Assembly (NCBI GenBank): GCA_963695075.1
Contig: CAVOFR010000007.1
Coordinates: 1,798,001-1,862,000 of the forward strand
DNA: 64,000 nucleotides
DNA from: CAWCAL01 sp963695075
GTDB lineage: Bacteria > Actinomycetota > Acidimicrobiia > Acidimicrobiales > CAWCAL01
Direction: 5' to 3'
The position numbers were made by a program, and so were the translations under genes. The notes under the pieces were generated by a model. The model made no database searches, had not been told where the DNA came from, and was given only the letters and a program-made list of their open reading frames with translations. Of the stretch, positions 1 to 8,908 are shown in pieces. The first letter of the stretch is position 1. Each line of letters starts with the position of its first letter.

Positions 1-1
1 G

Positions 2-235
2 GTCGGCGCTGTCATCAACCAGCCCCAGGTGGCGATCCTCTCCACCGACGGAATCAGCAGGAAGCCGGTGGTCGTCACCGACGCCGACGGCAACGAGGCC
101 ATCGCCGTTCACAGCGTCGGCATGTTGGCCCTCAGCTGGGATCATCGGGCCTTCGACGGAGCCTACGCCGCCGCCTTCATGGCCAAGGTCCGTGAGATCA
201 TCGAGACCCGCGACTGGGCTGCCGAGCTCACGTGA
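2..235 (+). CDS. 2-oxo acid dehydrogenase E2 acyltransferase, C-terminal end (partial)
   Basis: Only the last 77 residues are inside the window; the 5' part lies to the left. The reading frame opens at base 2 without a stop and carries the E2 catalytic signature DHRAFDG, whose His and Asp are the active-site residues that transfer the acyl group from lipoyl-lysine to CoA. The domain edge IETRDWAAEL is typical of an E2 C-terminus. The next gene makes the lipoyl cofactor that E2 needs and overlaps the stop by 4 bases (GTGA), so the two are probably co-translated. Whether the complex acts on pyruvate, 2-oxoglutarate or branched-chain oxo acids cannot be told from this piece. Confidence 0.9.
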   Translation, partial: VGAVINQPQVAILSTDGISRKPVVVTDADGNEAIAVHSVGMLALSWDHRAFDGAYAAAFMAKVREIIETRDWAAELT

Positions 236-1926
236 GCACCGATTCGGCCCGGTCCGCCCTGCGGGTCCGCTGGCTGGGTCGGGTCGCGTATCCCGACGCG
301 GTGGCCATCCAGACCGCCCTGTGGTCGGGTGACGAGCAGTACCTCCTGTTGTGCGAACACCCGCCCGTCTACACGATGGGCGTCCGGACCGATCCGGCGA
401 ACATCGTCGCCGATCTCTCCGCTCGGGGTGCCGAGGTCCATCGGGTCACACGGGGCGGCGACGTCACCTGGCACGGGCCGGGCCAACTGGTGGGCTATCC
501 GGTGGTGTCAGCCCCGACGAAGCGGGGCGGCGGGATGGCCGACACGGTCGCCTACGTACGTTCGGTGGAGCAGCTGCTGATCGACGCGCTCGGCGATCTG
601 GGCCTCCGGGCCGGTCGCCGGGACCGATTCCCCGGGGTCTGGCTCGGAGATGAGCACGATGGCCATCGCAAGATCGCCGCGGTCGGCGTGCGGTTGCGGC
701 GGGGCCGGGCCATGCACGGATTCGCGCTGAACGTCATGCCCGACCTCTCCTGGTTCGACGCCATCGTTCCCTGCGGCATCGCCGATGCGACCGTCACCTC
801 GCTTCTCCAGGAGAGCTGCGAAGCCGACATGGAAGCCGTCGCCGACGCAGTCGCGAGCCGCGCCGGTGCGTTGTGGGGGAGCGGTGGAGTCGATCGGGCC
901 GACGTCGTCTGGCGTCATCGACCGACCGATCTGAGTCCGTTCAGCCGCGAGGCGGCGGACATGTCGTCCACCGCCGCCGCGGCCGAGGCAGGCGCCAACG
1001 GCTCACTGCGCCTGCACGGTCGGCTGGCCGAGGCCGGCGTCGCGGACGTCATGCCCGTGCGATCCCGCAAGCCGGAATGGATGCGACGACCGTTGGCGGC
1101 GTCGGTGGCGACGAGCTCGGTTCGGAACACGGTCCGCGATCTCGATCTCGTGACGGTCTGCGAGGAGGCCGGGTGCCCGAATCTGTCCGAGTGCTGGTCC
1201 GACGGCACGGCCACGTTCATGATCAACGGCGAACGGTGCACGCGGGCCTGCGGGTTCTGTCTCGTCGACACCCGAAGTCCCGAGGCCCCCGATGCCGACG
1301 AGCCCCGGCGAGTGGCCGAGGCGATCGACCGCATGGGACTCTGCTTCGCCGTCGTCACGACCGTCGCACGTGACGACCTCGCCGACGGCGGAGCGGCTCA
1401 GTTCGTCGCCACCATCGAGGCGATCCGGCTCCGCACCCCCGAGGTGGGAATCGAGGTGCTGATCTCGGACTGCTCCGGTGATGAAGAGGCGCTCGCCTCG
1501 ATCTTCGCCGCCCGTCCCGATGTACTGAACCACAACGTCGAGACGGTGCCGCGGCTGCAGCGTGCGGCCAGACCGTCTGCCTCGTACGCACGCAGCCTGG
1601 CCGTGTTGGCTCGAGCGAAAGCCTTCGGTCTAACGACCAAGTCCGGCCTCGTAGTCGGACTCGGTGAGTCCGACCCCGAGGTGCGTCAGACGCTCGACGA
1701 TCTGGCCGCCGTGGGCGTCGACATCGTCACCATCGGGCAGTATCTGCGGCCCACCCGGGCCCACCTCCCGGTGGCCACCTGGTGGGAGCCCGCGGCGTTC
1801 GAGGCGTGGACCGACTACGGGCAGGACGTCGCCGGGATCGGTCACGTCGAGGCTGGTCCCCTGACCCGTTCCAGCTATCACGCGCGGCAGGCCGCCGGTG
1901 CCGAGGCCCGACGGGTCGGGCGATGA
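232..1926 (+). CDS. lipB-lipA: Fused octanoyltransferase-lipoyl synthase (LipB-LipA)
   Basis: One 564-residue frame holds two normally separate enzymes. Residues about 1-240 are LipB, with RGGDVTWHGPGQLVGYP near residue 74, the lysine of RKIAAVGV near 146 and the catalytic cysteine of VPCGIAD near 181; it moves octanoyl from ACP to a lipoyl domain. Residues about 275-564 are LipA, a radical-SAM enzyme that inserts two sulfurs. Its auxiliary-cluster cysteines are in CEEAGCPNLSEC (from 310), the SAM-cluster cysteines are C336, C340 and C343 in CTRACGFC, and the C-terminal RSSY motif is present. The join is an Ala-rich linker around 245-270. The GTG start overlaps the E2 stop. No frameshift or internal stop breaks the fusion. 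Confidence 0.95.
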   Translation: MSTDSARSALRVRWLGRVAYPDAVAIQTALWSGDEQYLLLCEHPPVYTMGVRTDPANIVADLSARGAEVHRVTRGGDVTWHGPGQLVGYPVVSAPTKRGGGMADTVAYVRSVEQLLIDALGDLGLRAGRRDRFPGVWLGDEHDGHRKIAAVGVRLRRGRAMHGFALNVMPDLSWFDAIVPCGIADATVTSLLQESCEADMEAVADAVASRAGALWGSGGVDRADVVWRHRPTDLSPFSREAADMSSTAAAAEAGANGSLRLHGRLAEAGVADVMPVRSRKPEWMRRPLAASVATSSVRNTVRDLDLVTVCEEAGCPNLSECWSDGTATFMINGERCTRACGFCLVDTRSPEAPDADEPRRVAEAIDRMGLCFAVVTTVARDDLADGGAAQFVATIEAIRLRTPEVGIEVLISDCSGDEEALASIFAARPDVLNHNVETVPRLQRAARPSASYARSLAVLARAKAFGLTTKSGLVVGLGESDPEVRQTLDDLAAVGVDIVTIGQYLRPTRAHLPVATWWEPAAFEAWTDYGQDVAGIGHVEAGPLTRSSYHARQAAGAEARRVGR

Positions 1927-3023
1927 CGAAGAGCCGGATGGGGCGCGTTCACGAAGCCATGGCCAGATGCGATCTCGACGTGCTCCTGCTGTCGGTCGGC
2001 GCCGACCTGCCCTGGCTGACCGGCTACGAGGCCATGCCCCTCGAGCGACTCACGATGCTGGTGGTGCCCCGTGACGGCCAGGCCACACTGGTCGTGCCCG
2101 GGCTCGAGGCTCCTCGGGTGAACGAGCGGCCCGAGCTGTTCCAACTCCGTCCCTGGGGAGAGACCGAGGACCCCATCGCCATCGTCGCCGACCTGATCGG
2201 ACCGGCCCGGCGCGGAGCGATCGGCGACCAGACGTGGGCCCGCTTCGTGGTTCAGCTCCGGGAGGCGTTGCCAGAGCTCGACCTGGCCCGAGCCGGGCCG
2301 GTCGTGGGTCCGCTCAGGGCCGTCAAGGAGCCCGACGAGATCGAGATGCTGTCCAGCGCAGCAGCCGCGGTCGACCGGATCGCCACTCGGCTCCGGGCCG
2401 GCGATATCGAGTTGGTCGGCCGTACCGAGGCCGAGGTGTCGGCTGAGCTGGGCCGCCAGATCCTGGTCGAGGGCCATCATCGGGTGAACTTCGCCATCGT
2501 CGCCGCGGGTGAGAACGCGGCGAGCCCGCACCACGAGCCCGGCGATCGGCGCATCCGGTCGGGCGAGGTCGTGCTGTGCGATTTCGGCGGGACCATGCCG
2601 GGCCCCGACGGGATCGGCTACTGCTCCGACATCACCCGGTGCGTCTGGACCGGTCCGGTGCCACAGGAGTTCGCCGAGCTCTACGGCGTCCTCCGGACGG
2701 CCCAGGAGGCCTCGGTCGCATCGGTACGTCCCGGGGTGGCGGCCGAGGAGATCGACGCGGCCGCCCGCGACGTCATCGCCGAGGCGGGACTCGGTGCCTA
2801 CTTCTTGCATCGGACCGGGCACGGCATCGGGGTCGAGGCCCACGAGGACCCGTACATCGTGGCCGGCAACCGGGACCCGGTCGTCACCGGCCACGCCTTC
2901 TCGATCGAGCCGGGGATCTACGTTCCGGATCGGTGGGGGGCCAGGCTCGAGGACATCGTGGTGGTCACTCCCGACGGCGTGCGTCCGCTCAACCTGGTTC
3001 CCCACGAGCTGGCCGAGGTGTGA
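1923..3023 (+). CDS. M24-family Xaa-Pro aminopeptidase-like metallopeptidase
   Basis: This 366-residue protein has an N-terminal creatinase-like domain (about 1-130) and a pita-bread M24 catalytic domain. All five metal ligands can be seen: Asp in CDFGGT (about 220), Asp in CSDITR (about 236), His in RTGHGIG, Glu in SIEPGIY and Glu in GARLEDIV. It probably removes N-terminal residues ahead of proline in the cytoplasm. The ATG at 1923 overlaps the lipA stop (ATGA), so I prefer it to a longer frame that opens upstream inside lipA. The sequence alone does not separate prolidase from aminopeptidase P specificity. Confidence 0.9.
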   Translation: MTKSRMGRVHEAMARCDLDVLLLSVGADLPWLTGYEAMPLERLTMLVVPRDGQATLVVPGLEAPRVNERPELFQLRPWGETEDPIAIVADLIGPARRGAIGDQTWARFVVQLREALPELDLARAGPVVGPLRAVKEPDEIEMLSSAAAAVDRIATRLRAGDIELVGRTEAEVSAELGRQILVEGHHRVNFAIVAAGENAASPHHEPGDRRIRSGEVVLCDFGGTMPGPDGIGYCSDITRCVWTGPVPQEFAELYGVLRTAQEASVASVRPGVAAEEIDAAARDVIAEAGLGAYFLHRTGHGIGVEAHEDPYIVAGNRDPVVTGHAFSIEPGIYVPDRWGARLEDIVVVTPDGVRPLNLVPHELAEV

Positions 3024-3070
3024 GGGCGTCGGTTGTGCACCCCGCGTGGTGACACCGGCATAGTTGGACG

Positions 3071-3832
3071 ATGCTCGGACTCGACGCCGCCGAACTGCTG
3101 ACGCAGTGGGCCTCCGGAATGCTGCTCATGGGGTGGGTCACCACCCGGCACCGGCTGGTCAGCCGCGGTTTCGGCTATCTGATTCGACTCACCGCGGCCG
3201 TCCTGCTGGCCGGCTCGGTCTACCTCGCCACCGGGGCCGACGCCGCTCTGCCGGTGGTCATGCCAGCGCTCACTCTGGGACTCCTTGCGGCCACGGGCCT
3301 GTTCGGGCTGGCCCGGGCCGGGCGAAGCGACATCGAGCCGGAGCCGATCTGGGACCTGGTCGTCGGGCTGGTCGGCCTGCTGCTGCTGGCCGGCCACACG
3401 GCGGCGACGTATGACCCGGCAACGCTGGCCGTGGCCCGGGCCATCGTCGGAGCGTTGTTCCTCGGAGCGATCGGCAACGGCATGCTGCTCGGCCACTGGT
3501 ACCTGCTGCAGCCCGGTCTCACCCGAGCCCCGCTGATCGAGCTGGTCTGGATGATCCTGGCCCTGTGGCCGGTCGAGCTGGCGCTCCAGCTGTGGCCGAC
3601 GGGCATGGTGTCGGTCATCAACGGTGACATCAACGACGGGTCCGGTGGGCTGCTCGGGTGGTTCTGGATCGGATGCGTCGTGCTGACGCTCGTCCTGGTG
3701 ATCGTGACGCTGCTGGCTCTGCGCGAGAAGCAGTACGAGGCCGTGATGGCGGCAACCGGCCTGCTCTATCTGGCCATCCTGACCGGGTTCGGCATGGATC
3801 TCGTCAGCCGAGCCCTCCTCGATCCGGTCTGA
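3071..3832 (+). CDS. Multi-pass membrane protein of unknown function
   Basis: The 253-residue protein is very hydrophobic, with about eight predicted membrane helices and short loops. One helix carries GNGMLLGHWYLLQPGL, containing a His and Trp that could bind a cofactor; this is inference. No transporter or enzyme motif is recognisable. The ATG at 3071 lies six bases after CATAGT, which fits a leaderless transcript with its own promoter, separate from the upstream lip genes. It ends 5 bases before the stop of the convergent ABC permease gene. Confidence 0.75.
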   Translation: MLGLDAAELLTQWASGMLLMGWVTTRHRLVSRGFGYLIRLTAAVLLAGSVYLATGADAALPVVMPALTLGLLAATGLFGLARAGRSDIEPEPIWDLVVGLVGLLLLAGHTAATYDPATLAVARAIVGALFLGAIGNGMLLGHWYLLQPGLTRAPLIELVWMILALWPVELALQLWPTGMVSVINGDINDGSGGLLGWFWIGCVVLTLVLVIVTLLALREKQYEAVMAATGLLYLAILTGFGMDLVSRALLDPV

Positions 3833-3837
3833 TGTGG

Positions 3838-4839
3838 CTAGCGCCCGTCGCCGACCAGTCGCCGTCTGAAGTAGGTGGACAACCCGACCGCCGCGAGTAG
3901 CGAGACTCCGGTGAAGACCTCGTTGACCCATTCGTCGACCCCGACGAACTGCAGTCCGTTGAGACAGACCGCGATGAAGAACACGGCCAGCACGGTGCCT
4001 GGCACGTTGAATCGGCCCGGTCGGAAGGCTGTCGCCCCCACGTACGCCGCGGCGATCGTCGGCAGGAGCAGGACGGCGATGTGCTGTTGGGGATTGCCGA
4101 TCGCCTGGCGAGCGTCGTTCAGGACACCGGCCAGCCCGGCCAATCCGCCCGCGACGATGAAGCTGATCCACGTGAGCCTGGTGACGTTCAGGCCGACCAG
4201 AGACGCCGCTCTGGCGTTCGAGCCGATGGAGTACAGATAGCGGCCGAACGGGGTCTGCTCGAGGACGTACCACGCCACGACGCTCACCGCTACGAGGTAC
4301 AGCAGCGTCTTCGGGATGTCGACCCCGAGCAGGCTCACGTTTCCTCGCCCGAGACCGGTGAAGGTCTCGTCGAAGTTCCCCGAGACCGGCGTGCCCTCCG
4401 TGTACCAGATCACCAAGCCCTGGGTCACCGTGGCGACGCCGAGCGTCGCGACGAGGGCATTCATCCTGAACCGGGCCACGAAGAGGCCGTTGAGAGCTCC
4501 GACACCCATGCCGGCCAGGACTCCGAACAGGATCGCCAGTGGCCAGGGAAGCCCGAACCTGGAGAGCGTCGCCGCCGCAACGATGTCGGCGAGGCCGACC
4601 GTGGTACCGACCGAGAGATCCAGATTGCCGGCGGCGAGGGGGACGACGACCGCGATGGCGGCGATCGCCCTGACCGAGTTGGTACCGATGATGTTCTGGA
4701 AGTTGACCTGGGTGCCGAACACGTCGGGTTCGAGCATCCAGAACAGGGCGACGGCCGCCACGAACAGTGCCAGCAGGCCCCAACGTTCGGCCTGGACCAA
4801 CCAACGTTTGGGGTCGAGGTCGGCGTCGGGATCGGTCAT
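3838..4839 (-). CDS. Sugar-type ABC importer, permease subunit (RbsC/XylH family)
   Basis: The 333-residue membrane protein has the helix pattern of the BPD_transp_2 family and the family motif AAGNLDLSVGTTVGL in the second cytoplasmic stretch, which contacts the ATPase. It is the last gene of a three-gene unit with the ATPase and the binding protein, and its ATG overlaps the ATPase stop by 4 bases (ATGA). Relatives import ribose, xylose, inositol or autoinducer-2; the substrate here cannot be deduced. Confidence 0.93.
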   Translation of the reverse strand: MTDPDADLDPKRWLVQAERWGLLALFVAAVALFWMLEPDVFGTQVNFQNIIGTNSVRAIAAIAVVVPLAAGNLDLSVGTTVGLADIVAAATLSRFGLPWPLAILFGVLAGMGVGALNGLFVARFRMNALVATLGVATVTQGLVIWYTEGTPVSGNFDETFTGLGRGNVSLLGVDIPKTLLYLVAVSVVAWYVLEQTPFGRYLYSIGSNARAASLVGLNVTRLTWISFIVAGGLAGLAGVLNDARQAIGNPQQHIAVLLLPTIAAAYVGATAFRPGRFNVPGTVLAVFFIAVCLNGLQFVGVDEWVNEVFTGVSLLAAVGLSTYFRRRLVGDGR

Positions 4840-6389
4840 GAGTCGACATCTCCTTCGGAGTACGCGAGGCGGGCCAGGAGGGCTGCGTCGAGATCGACCC
4901 CCGTCACCTCGTGGCCGATCGTGCCATCCACCAGAACGAGGACGCGATCGCAGACCGTGGCCAGCTCCTCGAAGTCGGAGCTGGCGAACAGCACGCCCAT
5001 CCCCTGGCGTGTGTGGGTTTCGATCAGGTCATAGATCTCTTCTCTCGCTCCGACGTCGACGCCGTGCGTCGGTTCGTCGAGCAGGAGCAGGCTGGGCTCG
5101 GTGCGCAACCACCGCCCGATGATCACCTTCTGCTGGTTCCCTCCGGAGAGCGTCGAGATGGACCGTTCGGCGGAAGGGGCCTTGACCAGGTACCGGGAGA
5201 TCGACGCTGCGGCATCCTCGCGTTCGGCCGCGGTGTCCAGCCGGCCCCGACGCCAGTAGCGATCGACCTGGGCGGCCGAGAAGTTCTCGCGGATCGCGAG
5301 GTCGGCGAACATGGCTTCACGCAGGCGGTCCTCGGGCACGTGGCCCACACCCTGTTTCATCGCCGCCGCCGGAGTGTCGAGCTCGACGACCTCGCCCGAG
5401 AGCTCGATCCGGCCACGATCGCGACGGAGGTACCCGAAGATCATGTTCAGCAGCTCGGTCCGGCCGGATCCGAGGAGGCCGGCCAAGCCGACGATCTCGC
5501 CGGTCCGTACCTCGAGGCTCGCCGACAGCAGGGGACCTCCGGCCACGTCGTCGACCCGCAGCACCGGCGGGCCGACGGCCTCGGTCCTGGCCCGGGTCGA
5601 CGCATCGACCGAGTGGCCGACGATCATCTCGACGAGCTCGGAGCGTGTGAGTCCGTCCATTTCCCGTGATCCGACCAGCCGGCCGTCGCGCAGGACCGTG
5701 ACCATGTCCACGAAGCCGGACAGCTCCTCGAGACGGTGGGAGACGAACACGATCGTCTGGCCCTGCTCACCCAACGATCTGAGGGCGGTTGTGAGTAGAT
5801 CGACTTCGTGGTCGGGTAGGGCTGCGGTCGGTTCGTCGAGTACGAGGATCCTGGACGAGCCCTGCTCCGCGTCCTGAAGCGCTCGCGCCACGGCAACCAT
5901 CGTCCGGTCCGCGGGACGTAGTTCTCCCAGGAGCTGGCCCGGTCTCGCGTCGACCTGGAACCTGTCCAACAGCTGCCGGGCTAGACGGCGTTGACCGGTC
6001 CAGTCGATCCGTGCGGCCGAACCCTTGAATCCCTGACCGAGCGCCAGGTTCTCGGCCACGGTCAGGTCACCGAAGAAGCCCGGATCCTGGTGAACGAATC
6101 TGAGACCCAGGTCGTGGGCGATGGACGGGTTGATGTGGTCGGCCGCTATCTCGGTTCCCGCGATGGTGATGCGACCGCCAGGGTCGCCTCGTTCCACGCC
6201 GGCCAGGATCTTGATCAGCGTCGACTTACCGGAGCCGTTGCCGCCGACGAGCGCGTGGATCTGGCCGTCCGACCACTCCAGGTCCAGATCGATCAGGGCG
6301 CGGGTGCCCGGATAGGTCTTCGCCAGCGACTCGATGCGCGCCGCCGGAGCGACGGTCCTACCGACGGGCTCTGCGGCCGACGCGGGCAC
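4836..6389 (-). CDS. Sugar-type ABC importer, double ATPase subunit (RbsA/XylG family)
   Basis: The 517-residue protein has two tandem nucleotide-binding domains, as in RbsA. The first has Walker A GGNGSGKSTLIK and Walker B ILVLDEPTAAL. The second has a degenerate P-loop GLLGSGRTELL, signature LSGGNQQK and Walker B LLLLDEPTHGVDVG. I chose GTG at 6389 because GGAGGG lies 9 bases upstream; the frame stays open to 6569, but the added 60 Arg/Gly-rich residues lie opposite the binding-protein gene and look non-coding. The start is only 5 bases from the binding-protein stop, which shows an operon. Confidence 0.94.
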   Translation of the reverse strand: MPASAAEPVGRTVAPAARIESLAKTYPGTRALIDLDLEWSDGQIHALVGGNGSGKSTLIKILAGVERGDPGGRITIAGTEIAADHINPSIAHDLGLRFVHQDPGFFGDLTVAENLALGQGFKGSAARIDWTGQRRLARQLLDRFQVDARPGQLLGELRPADRTMVAVARALQDAEQGSSRILVLDEPTAALPDHEVDLLTTALRSLGEQGQTIVFVSHRLEELSGFVDMVTVLRDGRLVGSREMDGLTRSELVEMIVGHSVDASTRARTEAVGPPVLRVDDVAGGPLLSASLEVRTGEIVGLAGLLGSGRTELLNMIFGYLRRDRGRIELSGEVVELDTPAAAMKQGVGHVPEDRLREAMFADLAIRENFSAAQVDRYWRRGRLDTAAEREDAAASISRYLVKAPSAERSISTLSGGNQQKVIIGRWLRTEPSLLLLDEPTHGVDVGAREEIYDLIETHTRQGMGVLFASSDFEELATVCDRVLVLVDGTIGHEVTGVDLDAALLARLAYSEGDVDS

Positions 6390-6394
6390 AGCGG

Positions 6395-7618
6395 TCAGCC
6401 CTCCACACCCCAGATCTCCCTGTAGTCGCTGCGGAAGTCGATCTCGGGCTCGAAGTCGCCGGACTGGGCGTCGGCGGCCTCCACGATCTGCCAGCCGATC
6501 CCGGAGGGCTCGATCTCCTCGCCCGCGAACAGGCGGGCCAGAGCATCGACAGCCGCATAACCGCCCCATGCGCCCGAGATGCCGCCGATCGCATCGAGTC
6601 CCAGCCCATCGGCCATCTGGCTCATGGCGGTCGCGTAGCCTTCCCCGCCGATGACGACCAGGTCCCGTCCGCTGGCGTCGATGGCCTGACTCCCGCCCAG
6701 CGAGGCGTGGAAGTCGATCCCGAAGATGACGGCGTTCGCCTCGGGATGCTCCAGTAGACTCGCCGCGAGCTTTGACTCGAGCTCGAAGCCGGCTACATCC
6801 GCCGTCGTCACCTCCACGACGTCGACGATCTCGCAGTCATCGCATCCCTCGAGGCCGGCTTCGATGCCATCGATCAGGATCTGGGAGATCGTGACCTCGG
6901 TCTGGTCGACGGTGATGATCTTCGCGGACCCTCCGGTCTGCTCGACGACCCAGTCGGTCTTGGCTCCGGCGATCTGGTGGTTGAAGTCGGTGTACGTCTC
7001 GATGGATCCGTCGCCGTAGATCACGCTCCCGTCGAACTTGTCCTCGTCATCGACGTTCGGGTCTTCTTCGCAATCGAAGGCGTAGTAGGTGACGACGAGG
7101 ACACCGGCGGAACGGGCGTCGTCGAACGCAGCGGGAGCGAGACGGCAGTCGGTCGCCCCGCCGATGATCGCGTCGGCGCCGTCAGCGATGGCGTTGCGCA
7201 CTCCCTCCGAGACTCGTTCGGGTAGACCCTGAACGTCGAAGAGGGTGACGGTCCAACCGAGCGACTCGGCCGCTTCGACGGCGGCGGCCGCCGGTCTGGA
7301 GCAGGATTCGACCAGCTCGAAACAGGAGAACACCCAGACGTTCTTGTCGGGATCGATCTCGGGAGCCGACGCCGGCGGGTGGCTGTTGGTACCGGCCAGC
7401 CACGCCTCGACCCGTGCGGCGCGATCGACCTCCGCGTCCGGATCGTCCTCGGGGAGGCCGGTGTCGGACTGGACGGACGAGGTGGTGCTCTGGTCGGTCA
7501 CGTCGGCGCTTTCGGTGGTGTCGTCGTCGCCGCAGGAGGCAGCGAGAAGAGCGATCACGACCAGGAGCGCGGTGAGCCTCGACACGGTCAGAGGACTTGT
7601 GGAGTGGTCTTTCTGCAT
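6395..7618 (-). CDS. Sugar-type ABC importer, periplasmic-binding lipoprotein
   Basis: This 407-residue protein begins with a signal sequence ending in LLAASC, a lipobox whose cysteine would be lipidated and hold it on the outer face of the membrane. A Ser/Thr/Asp-rich linker follows, then a type I periplasmic binding fold (Peripla_BP_4 type). It is the first gene of the importer operon and supplies the solute to the permease-ATPase pair downstream. ATG 7618 was chosen because the signal sequence starts directly after it; the upstream in-frame extension shows no protein-like features. The ligand is unknown. Confidence 0.9.
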   Translation of the reverse strand: MQKDHSTSPLTVSRLTALLVVIALLAASCGDDDTTESADVTDQSTTSSVQSDTGLPEDDPDAEVDRAARVEAWLAGTNSHPPASAPEIDPDKNVWVFSCFELVESCSRPAAAAVEAAESLGWTVTLFDVQGLPERVSEGVRNAIADGADAIIGGATDCRLAPAAFDDARSAGVLVVTYYAFDCEEDPNVDDEDKFDGSVIYGDGSIETYTDFNHQIAGAKTDWVVEQTGGSAKIITVDQTEVTISQILIDGIEAGLEGCDDCEIVDVVEVTTADVAGFELESKLAASLLEHPEANAVIFGIDFHASLGGSQAIDASGRDLVVIGGEGYATAMSQMADGLGLDAIGGISGAWGGYAAVDALARLFAGEEIEPSGIGWQIVEAADAQSGDFEPEIDFRSDYREIWGVEG

Positions 7619-7718
7619 GGCCGCGACACTAGTGCTGTGGCCGGCAACGTTCGCCCGGCCGGGCCCCCTGGGAATGCCGGTCCCGACCGCGCCGGCGGCG
7701 ATCTGTGACCCGGGGTCG

Positions 7719-7870
7719 TCAGCCACCGAGCCGCTGCACGAACCCCCATGCATGCCCTTCGGGGTCTTCGACGATGATCTCTCGGACACCGTGCTCACGA
7801 GTCCGTGGAGCTGCGACTCGGACATGTACACGGCCTTTCGGGTCGTCGAGCGCCGATCGGCGTCGCAAGC
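7719..7870 (-). pseudogene. Scrap of a VOC/glyoxalase-like gene in a 321-base gap
   Basis: The gap between the binding-protein gene and the sulfotransferase (7619-7939) contains no full gene. On the minus strand one frame ends at a TGA at 7719-7721 after REIIVEDPEGHAWGFVQ, which resembles the C-terminal strand of vicinal-oxygen-chelate (glyoxalase/PhnB-like) proteins. The preceding residues that fit best (KAVYMSESQL) are in a different frame, so the piece looks truncated and frameshifted. The identification rests on a short match and is tentative. Confidence 0.35.
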
Positions 7871-7939
7871 ACCACAATGGTTGCAGGATCGAGATCGACG
7901 CGACGCAGGCGGCGGGCCCGACGCCTACGGTGGTCGACC

Positions 7940-8836
7940 GTGGAGGGACAGCCGGTCCGCTATCGCTCGGGTGACGAGGACAGCGCGCGCTGGGACGATT
8001 TCGAGTTCCGGGACGGCGACATCGTCATCAGTACCCGCTCGAAGAGCGGCACGACCTGGGTGCAGATGATCTGCGCCCTCCTCATCTTCGAGACACCGAT
8101 CCTCCCACGGTCACTCCCGGAGCTGTCGCCCTGGCTCGACTGGCTCGTGCTACCGAGGGACGAAGTCCTCGCCGACCTCGAATCGCAGACCCACCGGCGA
8201 TTCATCAAGACCCACACTCCTCTCGATGGCCTACCGCTCGATGAACGGGCCACCTACATCGTCGTAGCCCGACACCCGCTCGATGCCGCCGTCTCGCTCT
8301 ATCACCAGAGCCAGAACATCGATCGCCAACGCATCGCCGAGCTCACCGGCAATCCCGACCTCGCCGAACCGAAGGAGCTCCCCGCGCTCGGTGACTGGTT
8401 GCGTCAATGGATCGAATCGGACGTCAGCGCCTCGGCCGAGCTCGACTCGTTCAACGGCGTCTTCCATCACCTCACCGATGCGTGGAGCCGCAGACAGGAA
8501 CGGAACGTGTTGCTCGTGCACTACGCCGATCTTCTCGGTGACCTCGTCGGCGAGATCACCCGCATTGCCGCTCGGCTCGGGATCGACGTGACGGGCGAAC
8601 TGATCGGCGAACTGGCAGGTGCAGCGAGCTTCGAGTCGATGCGGGCACACGGCCACGACCTCGCGCCGGACCCATCCGGACTGCTCCTGGACAAGGCGCA
8701 GTTCTTCCGCGGGGGCCGGTCAGGAGCCGGCCTCGAAGCGCTCACCGCTGGAGACATGGCGGCCTACCGCTCCCGCGCCACGGTCGCAGCGCCAGCAGAT
8801 CTACTCGCCTGGCTGCACCGCGAGAACGTCGCCTGA
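7940..8836 (+). CDS. Cytosolic-type sulfotransferase domain protein
   Basis: The protein is about 298 residues with Sulfotransfer_1 signatures. The PAPS 5'-phosphosulfate loop RSKSGTTW lies near residue 35, the 3'-phosphate-binding ARHPLDAAVSLYHQS near 110-125, and FFRGGRSG near the C-terminus matches the RKG-type loop. It would move sulfate from PAPS to a hydroxyl or amine acceptor. GTG 7940 fits the family N-terminus, but no clear ribosome site precedes it; an ATG at 7877 would add 21 Arg-rich residues. It stands alone beside a gene scrap, so it may have been acquired, and its acceptor is unknown. Confidence 0.85.
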   Translation: MEGQPVRYRSGDEDSARWDDFEFRDGDIVISTRSKSGTTWVQMICALLIFETPILPRSLPELSPWLDWLVLPRDEVLADLESQTHRRFIKTHTPLDGLPLDERATYIVVARHPLDAAVSLYHQSQNIDRQRIAELTGNPDLAEPKELPALGDWLRQWIESDVSASAELDSFNGVFHHLTDAWSRRQERNVLLVHYADLLGDLVGEITRIAARLGIDVTGELIGELAGAASFESMRAHGHDLAPDPSGLLLDKAQFFRGGRSGAGLEALTAGDMAAYRSRATVAAPADLLAWLHRENVA

Positions 8837-8908
8837 CGCGGCACCGGGTTGCCAGCTCGGAGCTTCTCGCTCGTCACGGGCGCCGGTAACCGACGGTGGC
8901 GGAACGGA

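Noticed and set aside
2918..4849. 643-codon minus-strand frame over the peptidase, membrane protein and permease genes
   Set aside because: Arg/Gly/Pro-rich shadow frame with no motif; the frames I kept match known families.
6390..6569. 60-residue N-terminal extension of the double ATPase
   Set aside because: It lies opposite the binding-protein end in another frame, and GTG 6389 has a strong ribosome site.
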